NCBI GenBank assembly: GCA_004123355.1
Contig: SCHM01000001.1
Coordinates: forward strand, 9,868,193-9,932,192
Length of the DNA stretch: 64,000 nucleotides
Direction of reading: 5' to 3'
DNA from: Amphirosellinia nigrospora
Taxonomy: Eukaryota; Ascomycota; Sordariomycetes; Xylariales; Xylariaceae
Shown piece by piece: positions 10,991 to 22,344 of the stretch. Under the pieces are notes generated by a model that had not been told where the DNA came from, made no database searches, and saw only the letters and a program-made list of their open reading frames with translations. The number at the start of each line of letters is the position of its first letter. Position 1 is the stretch's first letter. The translations under genes were made by a program, and so were the position numbers.

Positions 10991-13900
10991 TTATCGAATA
11001 ATGGACAGAACCAAAACGACCAACGCTAGTGCAACAACAGGTCGAGACAGCAGATTTGCGACACGGGATGGGCAGTCGCCGAATTCAACTCTGAGCACCT
11101 TGAGGACCGAAAGAAAGTACAAGGTGCTCACTAGTATCACATAGATACCATTCTCGCGGAAGGTGTCGGGATCAAAGACATAGGAAGGCTTAAATAGCCA
11201 ATAAGCGAAGTAGCGAGCTTTCCCCTTCAACATCTCTATGACTGATATCAGTTCGAGCTAAGTTTCGCGATACGGTATGTGTGAGTAATCATACCCCATT
11301 TGCTAGATGTACGTAGTTCATCAAGCTCTTCTTCGACCACTTCGCCCCTGTCGCGCAGTGCTTTAAGAAGTATCTCAAGCATTTCATTATCCGTACTTTC
11401 CGAGACCCACAGAGCCTCATGATTTCTAGGCCGACTGTAACATTCTGTTCCGTCAAATTCTAGAATGGTACTCTCACATGTCCAACCGTATCTCGCAGCC
11501 CATTTTCGAGGATGTTGAGCTCGGATGTTCTCGTAAGCGACCGAAAGAGCTGACTTCCCACAGCAGATTGGTGTCAAGATAGAAGCACCAGCATCAATTA
11601 AAATCTGAGCAGCAGGTTTCATTCCGCAATGAAGGGCAAGCATCAACGCCGAAAATTTATTCACTGAAGGATACGGGAAAGCCTTGATTTCGTAACGCGA
11701 GGTTCTCCAGAAGGGAAGCACATACTTGGGGCCTGATATGTCAAGCGAAGATTTGAAAGCCGACGACCGTGCGACTAGACCAAGGATACGATAGAGATGG
11801 AGAGGTAGAAGTAAGTATTCCGCCGACTTGCTAGCCCTCCAATGGTGACTCATAGCAGAGTAGACCAGCGAATATATCGCGCATTCTGTCGATATAGAAT
11901 GTGTCTCATATCTTTGAACAAGACCAATAAAAATTCTGGATATAAGCTGGTAGCGGGTGCGAATCCGTTGCGAGAAGTAGACTGCAGCTGAGATGCTCTT
12001 GGAAAAGTGTTGATAATAGTGCTGCCTCTCTGCTCTTTGCAAGCGATGCAATGAATTTACCTAAGAATACGGGATCTGAGGCAAGTCTCTCACGCATTAG
12101 GTTGGTATGCAGCAACATGAATTGCGGAAACTTTGGCGTTGATTGCACATGACTGATCAGAATATCGAAAATTTCATTAGCTGAGCCCTGGGAAGCATAC
12201 TCTAGCATGTGTTCGATTTCCATTGGGTATAGTGCGGCAATATCCAGTTGCTGAAGAATGACAGCATTGCCGTGAAAACAGAGAAATTCCAATAGATCTC
12301 TCCGCCATTCAGTATTAGACCTGCGATCCCACTGTTTAAATTCTTCACGAATGTACTCGATTTTGAACTGGTTGCGAGTCGCAGTGCTTTTGTACGATTT
12401 CAAGCACTGTTGAAGGAGTAAGGCAATTTCGGGTCTATGTGGAGCGAAAAGGCCTAAGAGCCATCGATCAAGCGTATGCTGCTCATCTGCGAGGTCAAGA
12501 AGGTCCAGCTCAGGTATTGCTCTTCTGATTAATTCGACGGGAAATTTCAGCGCTATAAGATACCCGACGTGAGATGAACTATCGCAAGAATTGAGTTGTA
12601 TCCAATGCCAGCCGAACGGGCTGGCACCAACGTTCAATAATTGCTGTGAGCTTATTCTAAGCTGTTCTGCGAATGTTGCCGAAATGTCAACCGGGATGGA
12701 ATAACCACAGTTCTTGAGAATAAGTGAATAAATAGACTGATAATCCATATCCATAGTGCGAACCAATTCTAAGCGTTCTTGAGAAATTCGATGGCGATAT
12801 TGTACGGCTTGGTGATATATACTATTGAATAATAGTGAGTCGAATTTGATATGAGGAAAGAAGCCATCGTAACCCAAGATATAGAGTAAAGCTTACTTTT
12901 GCCAGCTGGAAAAGGTAGGCTCAAACCCGCGGGAGAGGAGAAGCTCAACGACGTCGTAGAATTCACGATAGTATCGTAGCAGCTCAGCTGAATCCCAAGA
13001 CGTCCCCAGTCCACAACCATATGTAGCTAGAAAATCGAAGCATCTTCCAACTAGTCAGTGAATTATCGCATTCAACCTGTTTTTTTTTTCACTTACGCTG
13101 AGAGGATATCAGTCTCATTTACAACATACTCTTTCAAAAGTCGACCCGCATCGAGTAAAGCCTTTACTTTACTCAGATTTGGTATCCTGGGATGGCCGAG
13201 GCGGCGACTCCATCTAGAAGACCACCGAGGACGTCCACATGTTATAAGGCCTAATGCATCAATCACATCAGGGTCCTCACAAATGATACCTGCTGTCATA
13301 GACAACACCAATGTGGAGCTCTGAGAGTTGAGTTGATCAGACATCGCCATTCCACCAGTGTTCTCGAAATCCAGTTATATGGCTCAAACTGTACTTTGTA
13401 GGCAAACTGGTAGTCTTCGGTGTCAAGTGACCCCCGATCCGAAAATTCCGTCACTGTAATTGTACCGCACAAAGTATGATACTCGTCGCGCCGAACTGTG
13501 TGCCACTGTGTGGGGATAACATCCTGTTGTAGGGATGGAGTTGTACAGTAGCTTTTGCGCGCTCTCCTCGAAGGCAGCTACAAGTCAGTCAGTATAAGCA
13601 TTATATGATAGCTAATTCCATCAACTGACTTGCTTCTCACTCGACCTAGCTCTCAGCTGTAAGCGCAGGTCACTAACCTCCTTTGATGAGTGTTCATCGT
13701 AGAAGGCAACAGCTTTAGCACCTTGCTCTACCAAGGTCTCCTTAACTTCCGCTAATGTCGATTCTACGCGCATACTAGAATGAGATTAGATTATATCATC
13801 AGGTAAGCATTGGCTTGTGTATACCTGTGGACAGAAGACTGTAGAAAAAGGAAGCGTTGCATCTGCTTGTCAAGGAGATCACAATATTTCTGAATGCTAC

Positions 13901-14339
13901 GCTCATGGAATCGAAGGCGGCTTCCAGTCTCAACTGCTTGCCATGACTTCCCCTTGAAGTGTTGCTTGCCCACCCGATCTAGCAAGGTTCTGAATTCTTC
14001 TACTTCGGCCTCTGAATCGGTAATATAGCGTTCGAACAAATCGCGAGTGCTCGCCGACACACCGGGCTCGGAAATGCGCTTGAAGTGGAATCTGAGTTCT
14101 ACTAGGGTGTGAGATAGAACTTAGCTAAACCGAACAAGGCTTTTGCAACTTGAAATACCCTTAATGAAGTCTTCATGCTGATCTAGACGCTTAACAGCTG
14201 TGCTCAGATCGTCCTCGCCATGCTTGATTGCCTTGTATAGACTGTGTAGTTGTTGGTAGAATTGGAAAGTAGCAGTGCCGAGCTGAATGGTTGCCGAGGC
14301 AAGCCCAGGCAGCGCACCGGCTGCAGCAATCGCCTCCAT
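10991..14339 (-). CDS. PigL_N-type N-terminal domain plus ankyrin repeats and C-terminal membrane anchor (NLR-like protein)
   Basis: Multi-exon gene. Exon 1 starts MEAIAAAGALPGLASATIQL, the helical N-terminal domain found on fungal NLR-type and ankyrin proteins (PigL_N/HeLo-like). Intron 14102-14158 (GTATTT...CCTAG) leads into a predicted coiled helical region (SEAEVEEFRTLLDRVGKQHF). A donor at 13824 and further introns follow. The middle shows divergent ankyrin-like helices (YDVVELLLSRGFEP near 12940; LEYASQGSANEIFDILISH near 12170) and a clear repeat at 11560-11680 (FSALMLALHCGMKPAAQ). The last intron, 11242-11294, joins the final exon, which ends in the hydrophobic VVALALVVLVLSII before the stop at 10991. 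No NACHT or NB-ARC nucleotide-binding motif was found, so this is not a full NLR. The frame shifts by one base near 13320 and 11950, and the exon joins near 13000-13100 are unresolved. A role in non-self recognition is only family inference. Confidence 0.7.
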
Positions 14340-14899
14340 ATAGATCTAAGTAACTTAGGAGAAAGGTGCTGGGGCGTCACGTTGAATCAGGCATGGGAGT
14401 AGGACAGACGTGTGGGAACGTAGACAATATTTACATGGTAAGATACACATTACCAGGCCAGTTGGCAAGCCAGCCAGCTTCTTACCTGCAAGGCTTCACA
14501 CACACCATCATCATCGATCATCGATCATCGATCAATACGTGTGGAGAGCTAATTGGTAGGGTAGAATTCGGCGGCTGCCTGTAGTGGCTTGGGTAACTTC
14601 GTTGAAGTTTCTGAGAAGGTGATTCGAATCCTCAGGTAGCCATTTGCTGTTCTTCTGATGCCCTCGGATATATCTGCCTGCCCAAGCAGATATTGGGTAC
14701 CTACCTACTTACTTAGGTAGTACCAATACCTACCACCTTACATAAGATACGTGCTTATCGATTAGTTAGGCACTTCCCCTCCCCTCCATGCTCCATGGGC
14801 AGTTACCCCTGCGTCACAGTTCATCCCACTGACACCCCTTCTCCACAGTCGCGGATAACAGATAACCACCTTCTTCTATCCCAGACCATTCGCCAACAA
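14340..14899. other. divergent intergenic region between the ankyrin gene and MEMO1
   Basis: About 560 bp between two divergently transcribed starts, so it must hold both promoters. It contains three 7-nt ATCATCG units at 14510-14530, TACCTACCTACTTACTTAGGTAG-like words near 14699-14730 and a C-rich, pyrimidine-biased leader at 14770-14860. Confidence 0.5.
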
Positions 14900-15954
14900 A
14901 TGAAGCTTAGCGGCATACGAGAGGCTGGCAAGGCTGATTCCTGGTACGAAGGAGACCCCGACGTCTTGTCAAATCAGCTGGACGGTTTCCTTGGTGACGT
15001 CCCGGCCTCGGTCAACAATGCTAGTCTCCCCATATCTGGAGCTAAGGTCATCATAGCACCGTATGTGCTCTCGTCGTCATTTTTGCCCGAGCTGAGTTGT
15101 ATGGCTCTTGGGTTGATTGACTAATACTCTATAGACACGCGGGCTACTCATATTCGGGGCCATGCGCCGCCTGGGCCTACAAGTGTCTGGATCTTAGGAA
15201 TGCGAGGCGAATCTTCCTCCTTGGCCCTTCTCATACCTACTATCTGCGTGGCTGTGCCTTAACCAAGTTCGCAAAATATGCGACCCCCTTTGGCAACTTT
15301 ACTGTCGACGAGCCGATCGTGCAGGAGCTGCGGGATACGGGCAAGTTCCAGGACATGCCAACCTACAATGACGTCGAGGAGCACTCCCTCGAGATGCATC
15401 TACCTTATATATACAAGCGCATCAGCCAGACGTTTTCATCGAGGGACGAATATCCCACCCTCATACCCATTCTAATAGGCGATAACAAAGGCCCCGAAGA
15501 GAAGCAGTTTGGCGCCTTGCTCGCCCCCTACCTTCGAGACCCAGATAACGTCTTCGTAGTAAGCTCCGACTTCTGTCACTGGGGCGACCGATTCAGCTAC
15601 ACCGTGTACGCGCCGGGAGGTGATGTAGATAACCTCACTTCTCTGACGTACAAGACGCGGAGGCCCACAGATCCGCCGATCCACGAGAGCATCAAGTTGC
15701 TTGACCAACTAGCTATAGACGCTATCGCCGGCGGCCACCATGACGACTTCATTAACAATCTTAAGAAGACCAAGAACACCGTCTGTGGACGGCATCCTAT
15801 CGGCGTGACCATGGCAGCCTTGGAGGTGCTGGCGCAAGATAGTAGCGATGTGGATAAGCACAAGTTCAAGTTCGTTCAATACCAACGAAGTAGCTTGGTG
15901 GAGGTTTTCTCAGATTCGAGCGTGAGTTATGCATCTGCGTATGCCATTGTTTGA
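14900..15954 (+). CDS. mho1: MEMO1 family protein (Mho1)
   Basis: Member of the MEMO1 family, non-haem metal-binding proteins related to extradiol dioxygenases and conserved from archaea to man; yeast Mho1 is the fungal counterpart. Seen: MKLSGIREAGKADSWY at the start, then IIAP spliced to HAGYSYSGPCAAWAY, GPSH, DVEEHSLEMHLPYIYK, FVVSSDFCHWGDRF, TVCGRHPIGV and DSSVSYASAY at the end. Metal-site positions known in the family (the His of APHAGY, the His of EEHSLEMH, the Asp/Cys of SSDFCHWG) are all present. A single intron, 15061-15134 (GTATGT...TATAG), lies between the P and H of the APHAGY motif and keeps frame. The ATG at 14900 is preferred over an in-frame one at 14795 because family proteins start just before the A-x-SWY motif. 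Length, about 326 residues, is normal. Confidence 0.92.
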
Positions 15955-17786
15955 GAGTCGTGTTGTGAGTCTGCAGAATGGTCCGCACTGACAGCGGACC
16001 TCGGCGCTTGAGCATGTCATGAGAACTAGCTTGGGACTATACTCACTTGAATCTATCTAGCTTAGCCTGCCATACTGCTATACCCACAGGCTGTGCGTGA
16101 CTTCTCCTAAGCTATCACGTATGAGCCTTGTATTGTTAAGCTTGGTAATTGGTGAGGACTGCCCGTAGTATTGTCCGTTTCCCAACGCATTTAAAGGAGG
16201 CCAAAGCGCGGCCATAGTCGGCAATTGTTCGTACAATCGGCCAACGAGAACCGTACTATGCTAGGATTTATATATTCTGAGGATTGGCCTATCATGGCTT
16301 TTTTTTCAATAGAATTGTATATGTATCCAATACCTTGAAGATCGCCGGCAGGCCCTGATCAGACTCCCGATCAAGAACCTATTTCCCGTTGCCTAACTGG
16401 CAAGTTTTGTGGATGCCTGGCTTGCATGTATATACTTATCATATGGTATGCACATTATAACGAGTTGACCTATGGGAAATGTGCTGATCTGACGGCCCAT
16501 GGATATAAATGTGTGTGTCGGGGAATTCGGAGCATGGGGAACGAATGAAGGGCCGGACAATACGTCTGCCTTGAATGACGAAAGTGTGGGGTGGCGGGAA
16601 GGAATGTCGATGATGTTGGCGATCTCACACAACTAGTATCACGAACAAGTAGAAAGTTCGTAAGATGCCGCTGGGTTCCATTCTGATCCTAGGCATCTGC
16701 CATAGCAGCGGTGTAGCTACCGTGCACGTGGTGCTTGGCGCGGGCGATTTTGGATCCTTTATCGTGAAGGACAATATATATGGACTGTTCATTTGTGATA
16801 GTTTGCTATACCTAGTATACCCAATTCTGTAAATAGAACGCTGCTAGGTTAGTATAGATCAAATGCCGAATGCGAGCCTCTACTCGTTCATCCAACAGGC
16901 TACAGAATAAAACATGCGAAGTAAATCCGAACTTAGGTAACTAATCCACATGCTAAGAATGGCACAGCCCGCATTCCACGCCTTCGCAGCCGCATTTCGC
17001 TCGCGCAAGCAGAGTTCAACATGCAGAAGCTGAGTAGGCTGACGGCTCAGCCCCAGCCTCCCCATTCAGTATGTTGAGGTCATTGTCCTCTATTGAGTCT
17101 CTATTGATTTATTAGAAAGAGTGGTGAACCTATATCTTGGAAGATTAGGTCCACGTTAGGTTTGACTTCACGAGATTTCCTCTCGTGTTAGAAGATCGAA
17201 AAGGTACCTTACCACTTTAAGGCACGTCATGGCTTAATTTACCTCTTAGCGCAGTGATCAATCCAGACGTGGTGGCGGAGTGGGCAGTGCCTTGGGGTGG
17301 GGCCGAGCCCGCCAGGTCCTGTCCCAGCGCACAACGGTTCCGTATTGAAAACACAGGCGCGAATGAACGAGCGAACGATTGGCTGTGGATCCTCAGGGGT
17401 CAGGCACTGTTGCGCTAGAGGGTCCCCGCCCGAAGGGTAATTTGGTACATTTCCTCTGCAGCAGCTGTAACAAAGGCTCTGAACCAGTCCACCCACATGG
17501 GATCTGACACCCTTTTTGAGCTTATTATGACTTATTATTCCAGTCTCCCTTCAGCTAGAACTACCTACCCTATCTACCTGTTTTCGCGTGTACTATAGAA
17601 ACGCGGACCTGGCCCTCATCTACATCGCTCAGGGCTCGCTTCCTCTGCTGCTACTTCTTTCTGTTCTTATTCCTGTTCCTCGGTAATAATTGGTAATTCT
17701 CATCTCTGTAAATACCACACTGCACACACGTCTGTCTACGTTGCATTGGTGACCAAGCTGCGGACCAGAAACAGCCAGCCGTCAAT
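15955..17786. other. intergenic
   Basis: About 1.8 kb without a recognisable gene. The last roughly 250 bases are pyrimidine-rich (for example near 17635-17720) and look like the promoter and leader of the syntaxin gene. Confidence 0.5.
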
Positions 17787-17960
17787 ATGAGCGTAAGTGT
17801 TTCACCTTTTTCTGCCCTGTTTCAACGATCCGCAGAGACAGGGACCCCCGAGTCTGGTTTAAGTCTGCTCAAGGCGTCTATTGTCTGTTTTCTTTACACC
17901 TCAATTCCTACACTCACTCATTTCGATCTGTTCTCTACGAGATAAGCATAAGCTGACACG

Positions 17961-19249
17961 ATGCCGCAGTACGGGTACGCATCCCCTTTTCATCTCAATC
18001 GCTCCTCGCGGGCACTCGCTGTTACTACAAGGCGAACTCACTCTAACCTGAGACTTGCTGTAGATACGGCGGACAACCTAATCCCTTTGACGACCGCAAT
18101 GATGCTGGTCAGGGCGGTTACGGAGGCGGGCGCCCGAATTACAACAACCAGGGCTATGATGAATATGGATGTAAGTCGGCGCACATAGCAAGCAATATTT
18201 CCCTTGCGCGAAGACACTAATCATGGCAATAGCCAACAACGTCGAAATGACTCCGCTAGCTCAAAATGCTGACCCCTTCTCCGACCGAAATCCGAATTCG
18301 GCTCTCGATGAAATATCGGATATCAATCGTGGCATTGATACCATCGACAGCAACCTGGAGCAGCTGAGAATGCTTCAGCAACGGTCTCTCGATGACGCTG
18401 ATAGCTCCGCTTCGAGTAACACCAACAGACAGCTGGATCGTCTGAGCTCCGAGACGATGGCTCAATATAGATCACTCACCGAACGAGTACGTCAATTGAA
18501 GAGCAAGCCCGAGAACACACAGAGATTTGGTCAACAGGTGCGGCGTGTGGACAGTCGGCTGAAGGATGCCATCCGAGCGTACCAACAAGTCGAGTCTGGC
18601 TTCCGCAAGAAGACCGAGGAACAGATGGCCCGCCAATATAGGATTGTAGCCCCGACGCCACCGAAGCCGAGGTCAGGGCTGCGGTCGAGGACCAGACCGG
18701 TGGCCAAGTCTTCCAGCAAGCCCTGATGCAGAGCAACCGTCGTGGTCAGGCGCAGGCCGTGCTGAACGCCGTGCAAGACCGCCATGCTCAATTGCAGAAG
18801 ATTGAGCGGCAGATGATGGAGTTGGCACAGCTGTTCCAGGACATGGACACGTTGGTTATGCAGCAGGACCCGTTGGTCGCCAACATTGAACAGAAGGGCG
18901 AGCAGGTGGTCGATGACTTGCACAGGGGTAATACTGAAATTGGCACAGCCGTCAACACGGCCCGTAAGACGCGAAAGAAGAAGTGGATTTGCCTGGGTAT
19001 CAGTGTATGTCCTATCTTTTCGGCATCTCCTCTCTATATTCTTTACTAACGTCTCAACCAGTTGCCATCATCGTCATCATCGCCGCTGCTCTGGCTGGCT
19101 ACTTCGCTACCCACACCATGAACAAGAAACGAAGCTTGGAGGCGCTGCTCGACATCCGTTCCGTAGCAAACAACGAGGCGGTGCCTCGGCTGCTAAACTC
19201 GAGAATCAACGCCGACGCGAGGCGATGGCTTACGAGCACCACGACATAA
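17961..19249 (+). CDS. sso1: plasma-membrane t-SNARE syntaxin, Sso1/Sso2 type
   Basis: Qa-SNARE that pairs with Sec9 and a vesicle synaptobrevin to fuse secretory vesicles at the plasma membrane, essential for hyphal tip growth. Seen: a Gly/Asn/Tyr-rich N-terminal peptide, NNVEMTPLAQN, Habc helices (RGIDTIDSNLEQLRMLQQRS), the SNARE motif IERQMMELAQLFQDMDTLV with the central Gln of Qa-SNAREs, basic KTRKKK, then a C-terminal anchor rich in Ile/Val/Ala. Introns: 17975-18063, 18171-18232 and about 19003-19061. The frame changes once at 18650-18653 in a run of C, where one C appears missing; the protein continues as DATEAEVRAAVEDQTGGQ. Two starts are possible: ATG 17961 (MPQYG), or ATG 17787 with an intron 17793-17969 and a 5-nt exon 17970-17974 giving MSYG. 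I use 17961. Confidence 0.92.
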
Positions 19250-20307
19250 GACGGCACGGATGTGATACAATCTTATATAGACTGTCATTACTGCCTCCGT
19301 GCAATGCATGCCTGCTTACATTCGAGCCATCTCAACATCACAAAGCGCAGCGCCAATCCTGTTTTCTGGCTCTAATGATACCCTTGACCAATCAACCAAA
19401 CCCTATTTACATACTTTTCGAGTTCTCTTCGTAAACCTCCACGAGACTCGTTCTCTGTAAACTCGATCGTTTTAACTCTAGTGCTTTTTGGTGTATAATC
19501 TAGAAACCCTCTTAAATCTCCTGTCCTCAAGCTTCTGTTTTGTATTCTTTCTACTTAAAGAAGGCAGGAAAGGGGGGAAGGAAGTTCGATGCATTTTCGA
19601 GGCGTCTGGTGAAAAAAGAACTGGAGTTTTAATTTAATACATCTTTTTTGACTAATTCTCGTACTTCATGCTCTGTCTCGTTCACCCTGCCCCTTCGGTT
19701 TACCGAAATGCCTGTTTGTAGTGGGAATAATTAGTTTATACTATAGCCGGATCTGTGCATCTGCCGGATGACTACCGGGCGAGGTTCGAGCCCTTAATTC
19801 TCGTCAAATGGGGCAATGCTTTGTCTCTGCGTCATCAGCCTTGAGGCAGATGAAAGCCCCATCTCTTGAATGAGAGGGCAAATACTCCCATGCCCTACTA
19901 CTGCATGAGGGTGCTCCAAACTATTTGTTTACTTCTTATAAACATAGGTACAAAACCCATCATAGATTCTTTATCTATTGTATCCATGGGCTCAACTTTC
20001 CACCTTCGTTGAGCCACCTTGGAATTACCTTGTGGTGATCACGAGCCAAACATATGAGAGTCTTTCTTCATGCTTGTGAGATAATCTGACCACCTCATCG
20101 CCCAATCCTTCCACCCAATTCTTCCAGCAAAATAAACCGGGCAAATAAATTGAAGTGCTGTGTTCCTGCTCAATGTTACCATACTGCGCCATCCTGTATC
20201 GTTTGGCGAATTGGCCCGTACCATTTCTAGATAGTAAGCCGTACAGCCGGTACTGGAGTGAAATTGGTGACATCATGGATTCTTGCTATAATTTTCCACC
20301 TTTCATT
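19250..20307. other. intergenic between convergent genes
   Basis: Contains the 3' region of the syntaxin gene and of the minus-strand gene ending at 20308. No supported coding sequence. Confidence 0.5.
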
Positions 20308-21063
20308 TCAGACTGAAGCTGGATCCTCAGCCGCTGTGTCTTGTGCCGGCACGTTCTCATTGTCCGTCGCTTGGGAGGCAAGCTTCTTCCGTCTGTCTTC
20401 GCTAGCATTGACAACCTTCCGTAGGGTTGTCATGCATCTCTCGAACTCGTCCAACGTGTTGGCATAATTGTCTCCTTCACTAGGCCGCTCTCGTTCTCGC
20501 TGTCCGCTACCGCTCCCACTCCCGCTCCCGCTACCGGGGCGTTGCCGGCTCGCCTCGTCCGATACCCTCAGCTCCGATAATGAGCTGGGAGCGCTCGTCT
20601 CGACGCCTTCGATCCGCAGCATAAGTCTGTCAGGGCGGTTGTTTTTGTTGTTACCGGTATCTCCGGTTCCGCTGCCGCTGCTATGTCCTGCATCGGATGA
20701 AGGGGGGGATATCTGGCTGAGTTGAGAGTCCAGCACAGCCCATGACGGCGAGAGACTGGAAGCCCAAGCAACACTATATCCGCCATCCTCTTCGGGGGCT
20801 AGGTCAAGGATCATGGCTCGGTTTGCGAGCGCAGGATCAGAGTCCGACTGGCCGGCATTGCTGTGCTCGCACTCGGCAAGTGCCCGGGTCAGAATGTCAG
20901 GGTCATCGTCGCTAAATATATACCGGACATGAGGATGGTGCGTAGTACGTGTGGATGCATTGGTGACGAGCGTAAAGACAGGCGCGAAAGGGGGGGGTGC
21001 GTGGGCGTTGAGCGTCGAGGGATGATCCGCCGTTGACGGTCGATTGTCGGCAGGGTCCGTCAT
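20308..21063 (-). CDS. low-complexity protein with possible Atg31/Cis1 similarity
   Basis: Single-exon frame of 251 residues starting at the ATG 21063. The ordered core is FTLVTNASTRTTHHPHVRYIF followed by an acidic DDDPD, then MILDLAPEEDGGYSVAWASS and SWAVLDSQLSQI. This order of a YIF-acidic strand, a second hydrophobic strand and a residue cluster ending in W/L resembles the beta-sandwich of yeast Atg31/Cis1 (KYIFEDN...), the partner of Atg29/Atg17 in the autophagy-initiation scaffold. The likeness is weak and from memory, so the name is tentative. The centre is disordered, with a GSGSGSGSG run from a CCGCTC-type hexamer repeat at about 20505-20535. A predicted helix near the C terminus (NTLDEFERCMTTLRKVVNAS) could mediate binding. 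Alternative: an unrelated fungal-specific regulatory protein. Confidence 0.5.
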   Translation of the reverse strand: MTDPADNRPSTADHPSTLNAHAPPPFAPVFTLVTNASTRTTHHPHVRYIFSDDDPDILTRALAECEHSNAGQSDSDPALANRAMILDLAPEEDGGYSVAWASSLSPSWAVLDSQLSQISPPSSDAGHSSGSGTGDTGNNKNNRPDRLMLRIEGVETSAPSSLSELRVSDEASRQRPGSGSGSGSGSGQRERERPSEGDNYANTLDEFERCMTTLRKVVNASEDRRKKLASQATDNENVPAQDTAAEDPASV

Positions 21064-21815
21064 CTCAAAGGCTGGCCGAGGACGGTAGGTATAGGCATTG
21101 GTGGTTTAGAGGGTGACGTAGAGGAGGAAATATGATGAAGAGATGAAGAATAGGAAGGACACATCATTGAGCTAAGATGATATTATAAGGCGAGTAAGAA
21201 AGCTCACCCGATAGATGGTCATGATTGCAGGCCGGTATGCATTGGAGCTTGCATCTAGCCTGCAGGCGAGCTGCAGGAGTGCAGGCAGAGTTCTGGGCAA
21301 ACGCAGGCCGCTTAGGTACTTAACCTCCAGGCAGCCTATCTTATCGGGCGGGATGTGGGGCTATCGGCGTGTCCACCTTGCTGGGTCAGCCGGAAGCAGG
21401 TTACCTAATTGGAGTGCTAATTGGGCAACCACAATGGCGCAAGCTACCATTAAGCGAAGGCTCCTGAGATCTGTTGGAAAAATCAGGCTGTGAGAAGCTC
21501 ATTATAAGCAGCATCCTAGCTACCTAGGCAGCTTCGAGGTAGATCATAAAATGCATCAAGCTTTTCTGCCGTGACCCCATATGCTGTGGCATATATGATG
21601 CCTACTTCCTCCAGGACGCAGTGAATTCTAGTGATGGTTAGGAACGTTGGACTCTTTTAGTAATGGAATACCACAAATATGAGTCTTACCCAAGACGTGC
21701 TCTAATATTCTCCGTGATACACACCTTTATGACGGCTGGAAGACGTGCCATGTCTAGCCAAGCCAAAAACAAATACCAGATTCAACGAGTAAACTCCTTC
21801 GACATCCAAGATAGC
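21064..21815. other. intergenic
   Basis: No supported gene. It lies upstream of the 20.3-21.1 kb gene and downstream of apc11, both on the minus strand. Confidence 0.45.
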
Positions 21816-22344
21816 TCACGGGGCCTGCAGCGGTTGCTCGTTGTCTTCGTGTATCTCTTGCTGGTGTTGCTGTTCTTGCTGGCCGCCACCTGTCTCGTTC
21901 CACTCGAACTCTATGACGGACTGTTAGTATGGGGTTAGCTAGAATGGACAACAAACACTCGTACTTTGTCTACACATGGGACATTGTCCCTTGGCCGAGT
22001 CTTGCTTAATCCACTCCATGATACAGTGCTTTTGTTGCTGTCAGTTCAGGCTCGTGATATGTGCGGAGGGGGTGGTGGGATTAGGCACTGACCATATGAA
22101 AATTGTGGCCACATTTCCCAGACACTATAGAGAGACAAGACGGGTCAGCTGTGCTAAGAACAGGAACAGGCCCAGGCTCAGATGATGGGGAGCCCAGCTC
22201 ACAGAGACTGCAATCATCGCCGGGATATTTGCAGGTGGGACAGGTGCCGTCAAAGTGAACCTGGCAAATGCCACAGACATCGTCTTCGGGAAGATCCCAG
22301 CGCCAAGTCGCAACGGCATTCCACGTCTTGATTTTGACCTTCAT
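21816..22344 (-). CDS. apc11: anaphase-promoting complex subunit Apc11 (RING-H2)
   Basis: Catalytic RING-H2 subunit of the APC/C ubiquitin ligase, which binds Apc2 and the E2 and drives securin and cyclin destruction in mitosis. Seen: MKVKIKTWNAVATWRWDLP, CGICQVHFDGTCPTC, GDDC, the second zinc-binding part CGHNFHMHCIMEWI, and CPMCRQKFEW, all canonical for Apc11. Four exons: 22203-22344, 22093-22124, 21965-22028 and 21816-21910. Introns are 22125-22202 (GTGAGC...CTATAG, branch GCTGAC), 22029-22092 and 21911-21964. Spliced length is 110 residues with a Gln/Glu-rich tail after the RING. The first intron is 78 nt and open in frame, so retention would insert 26 residues between GDDCSL and SGKCGH. 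No frame errors were found here. Confidence 0.94.

Noticed and set aside
14510-14530. Three ATCATCG units as a possible operator or CRISPR-like repeat
   Set aside because: Too short and contiguous without spacers; a simple microsatellite.
19775-19800. GGTTCGAGCCC resembling a tRNA T-loop/B-box
   Set aside because: No matching acceptor, D-arm or anticodon stem could be drawn around it, so a tRNA is not supported.
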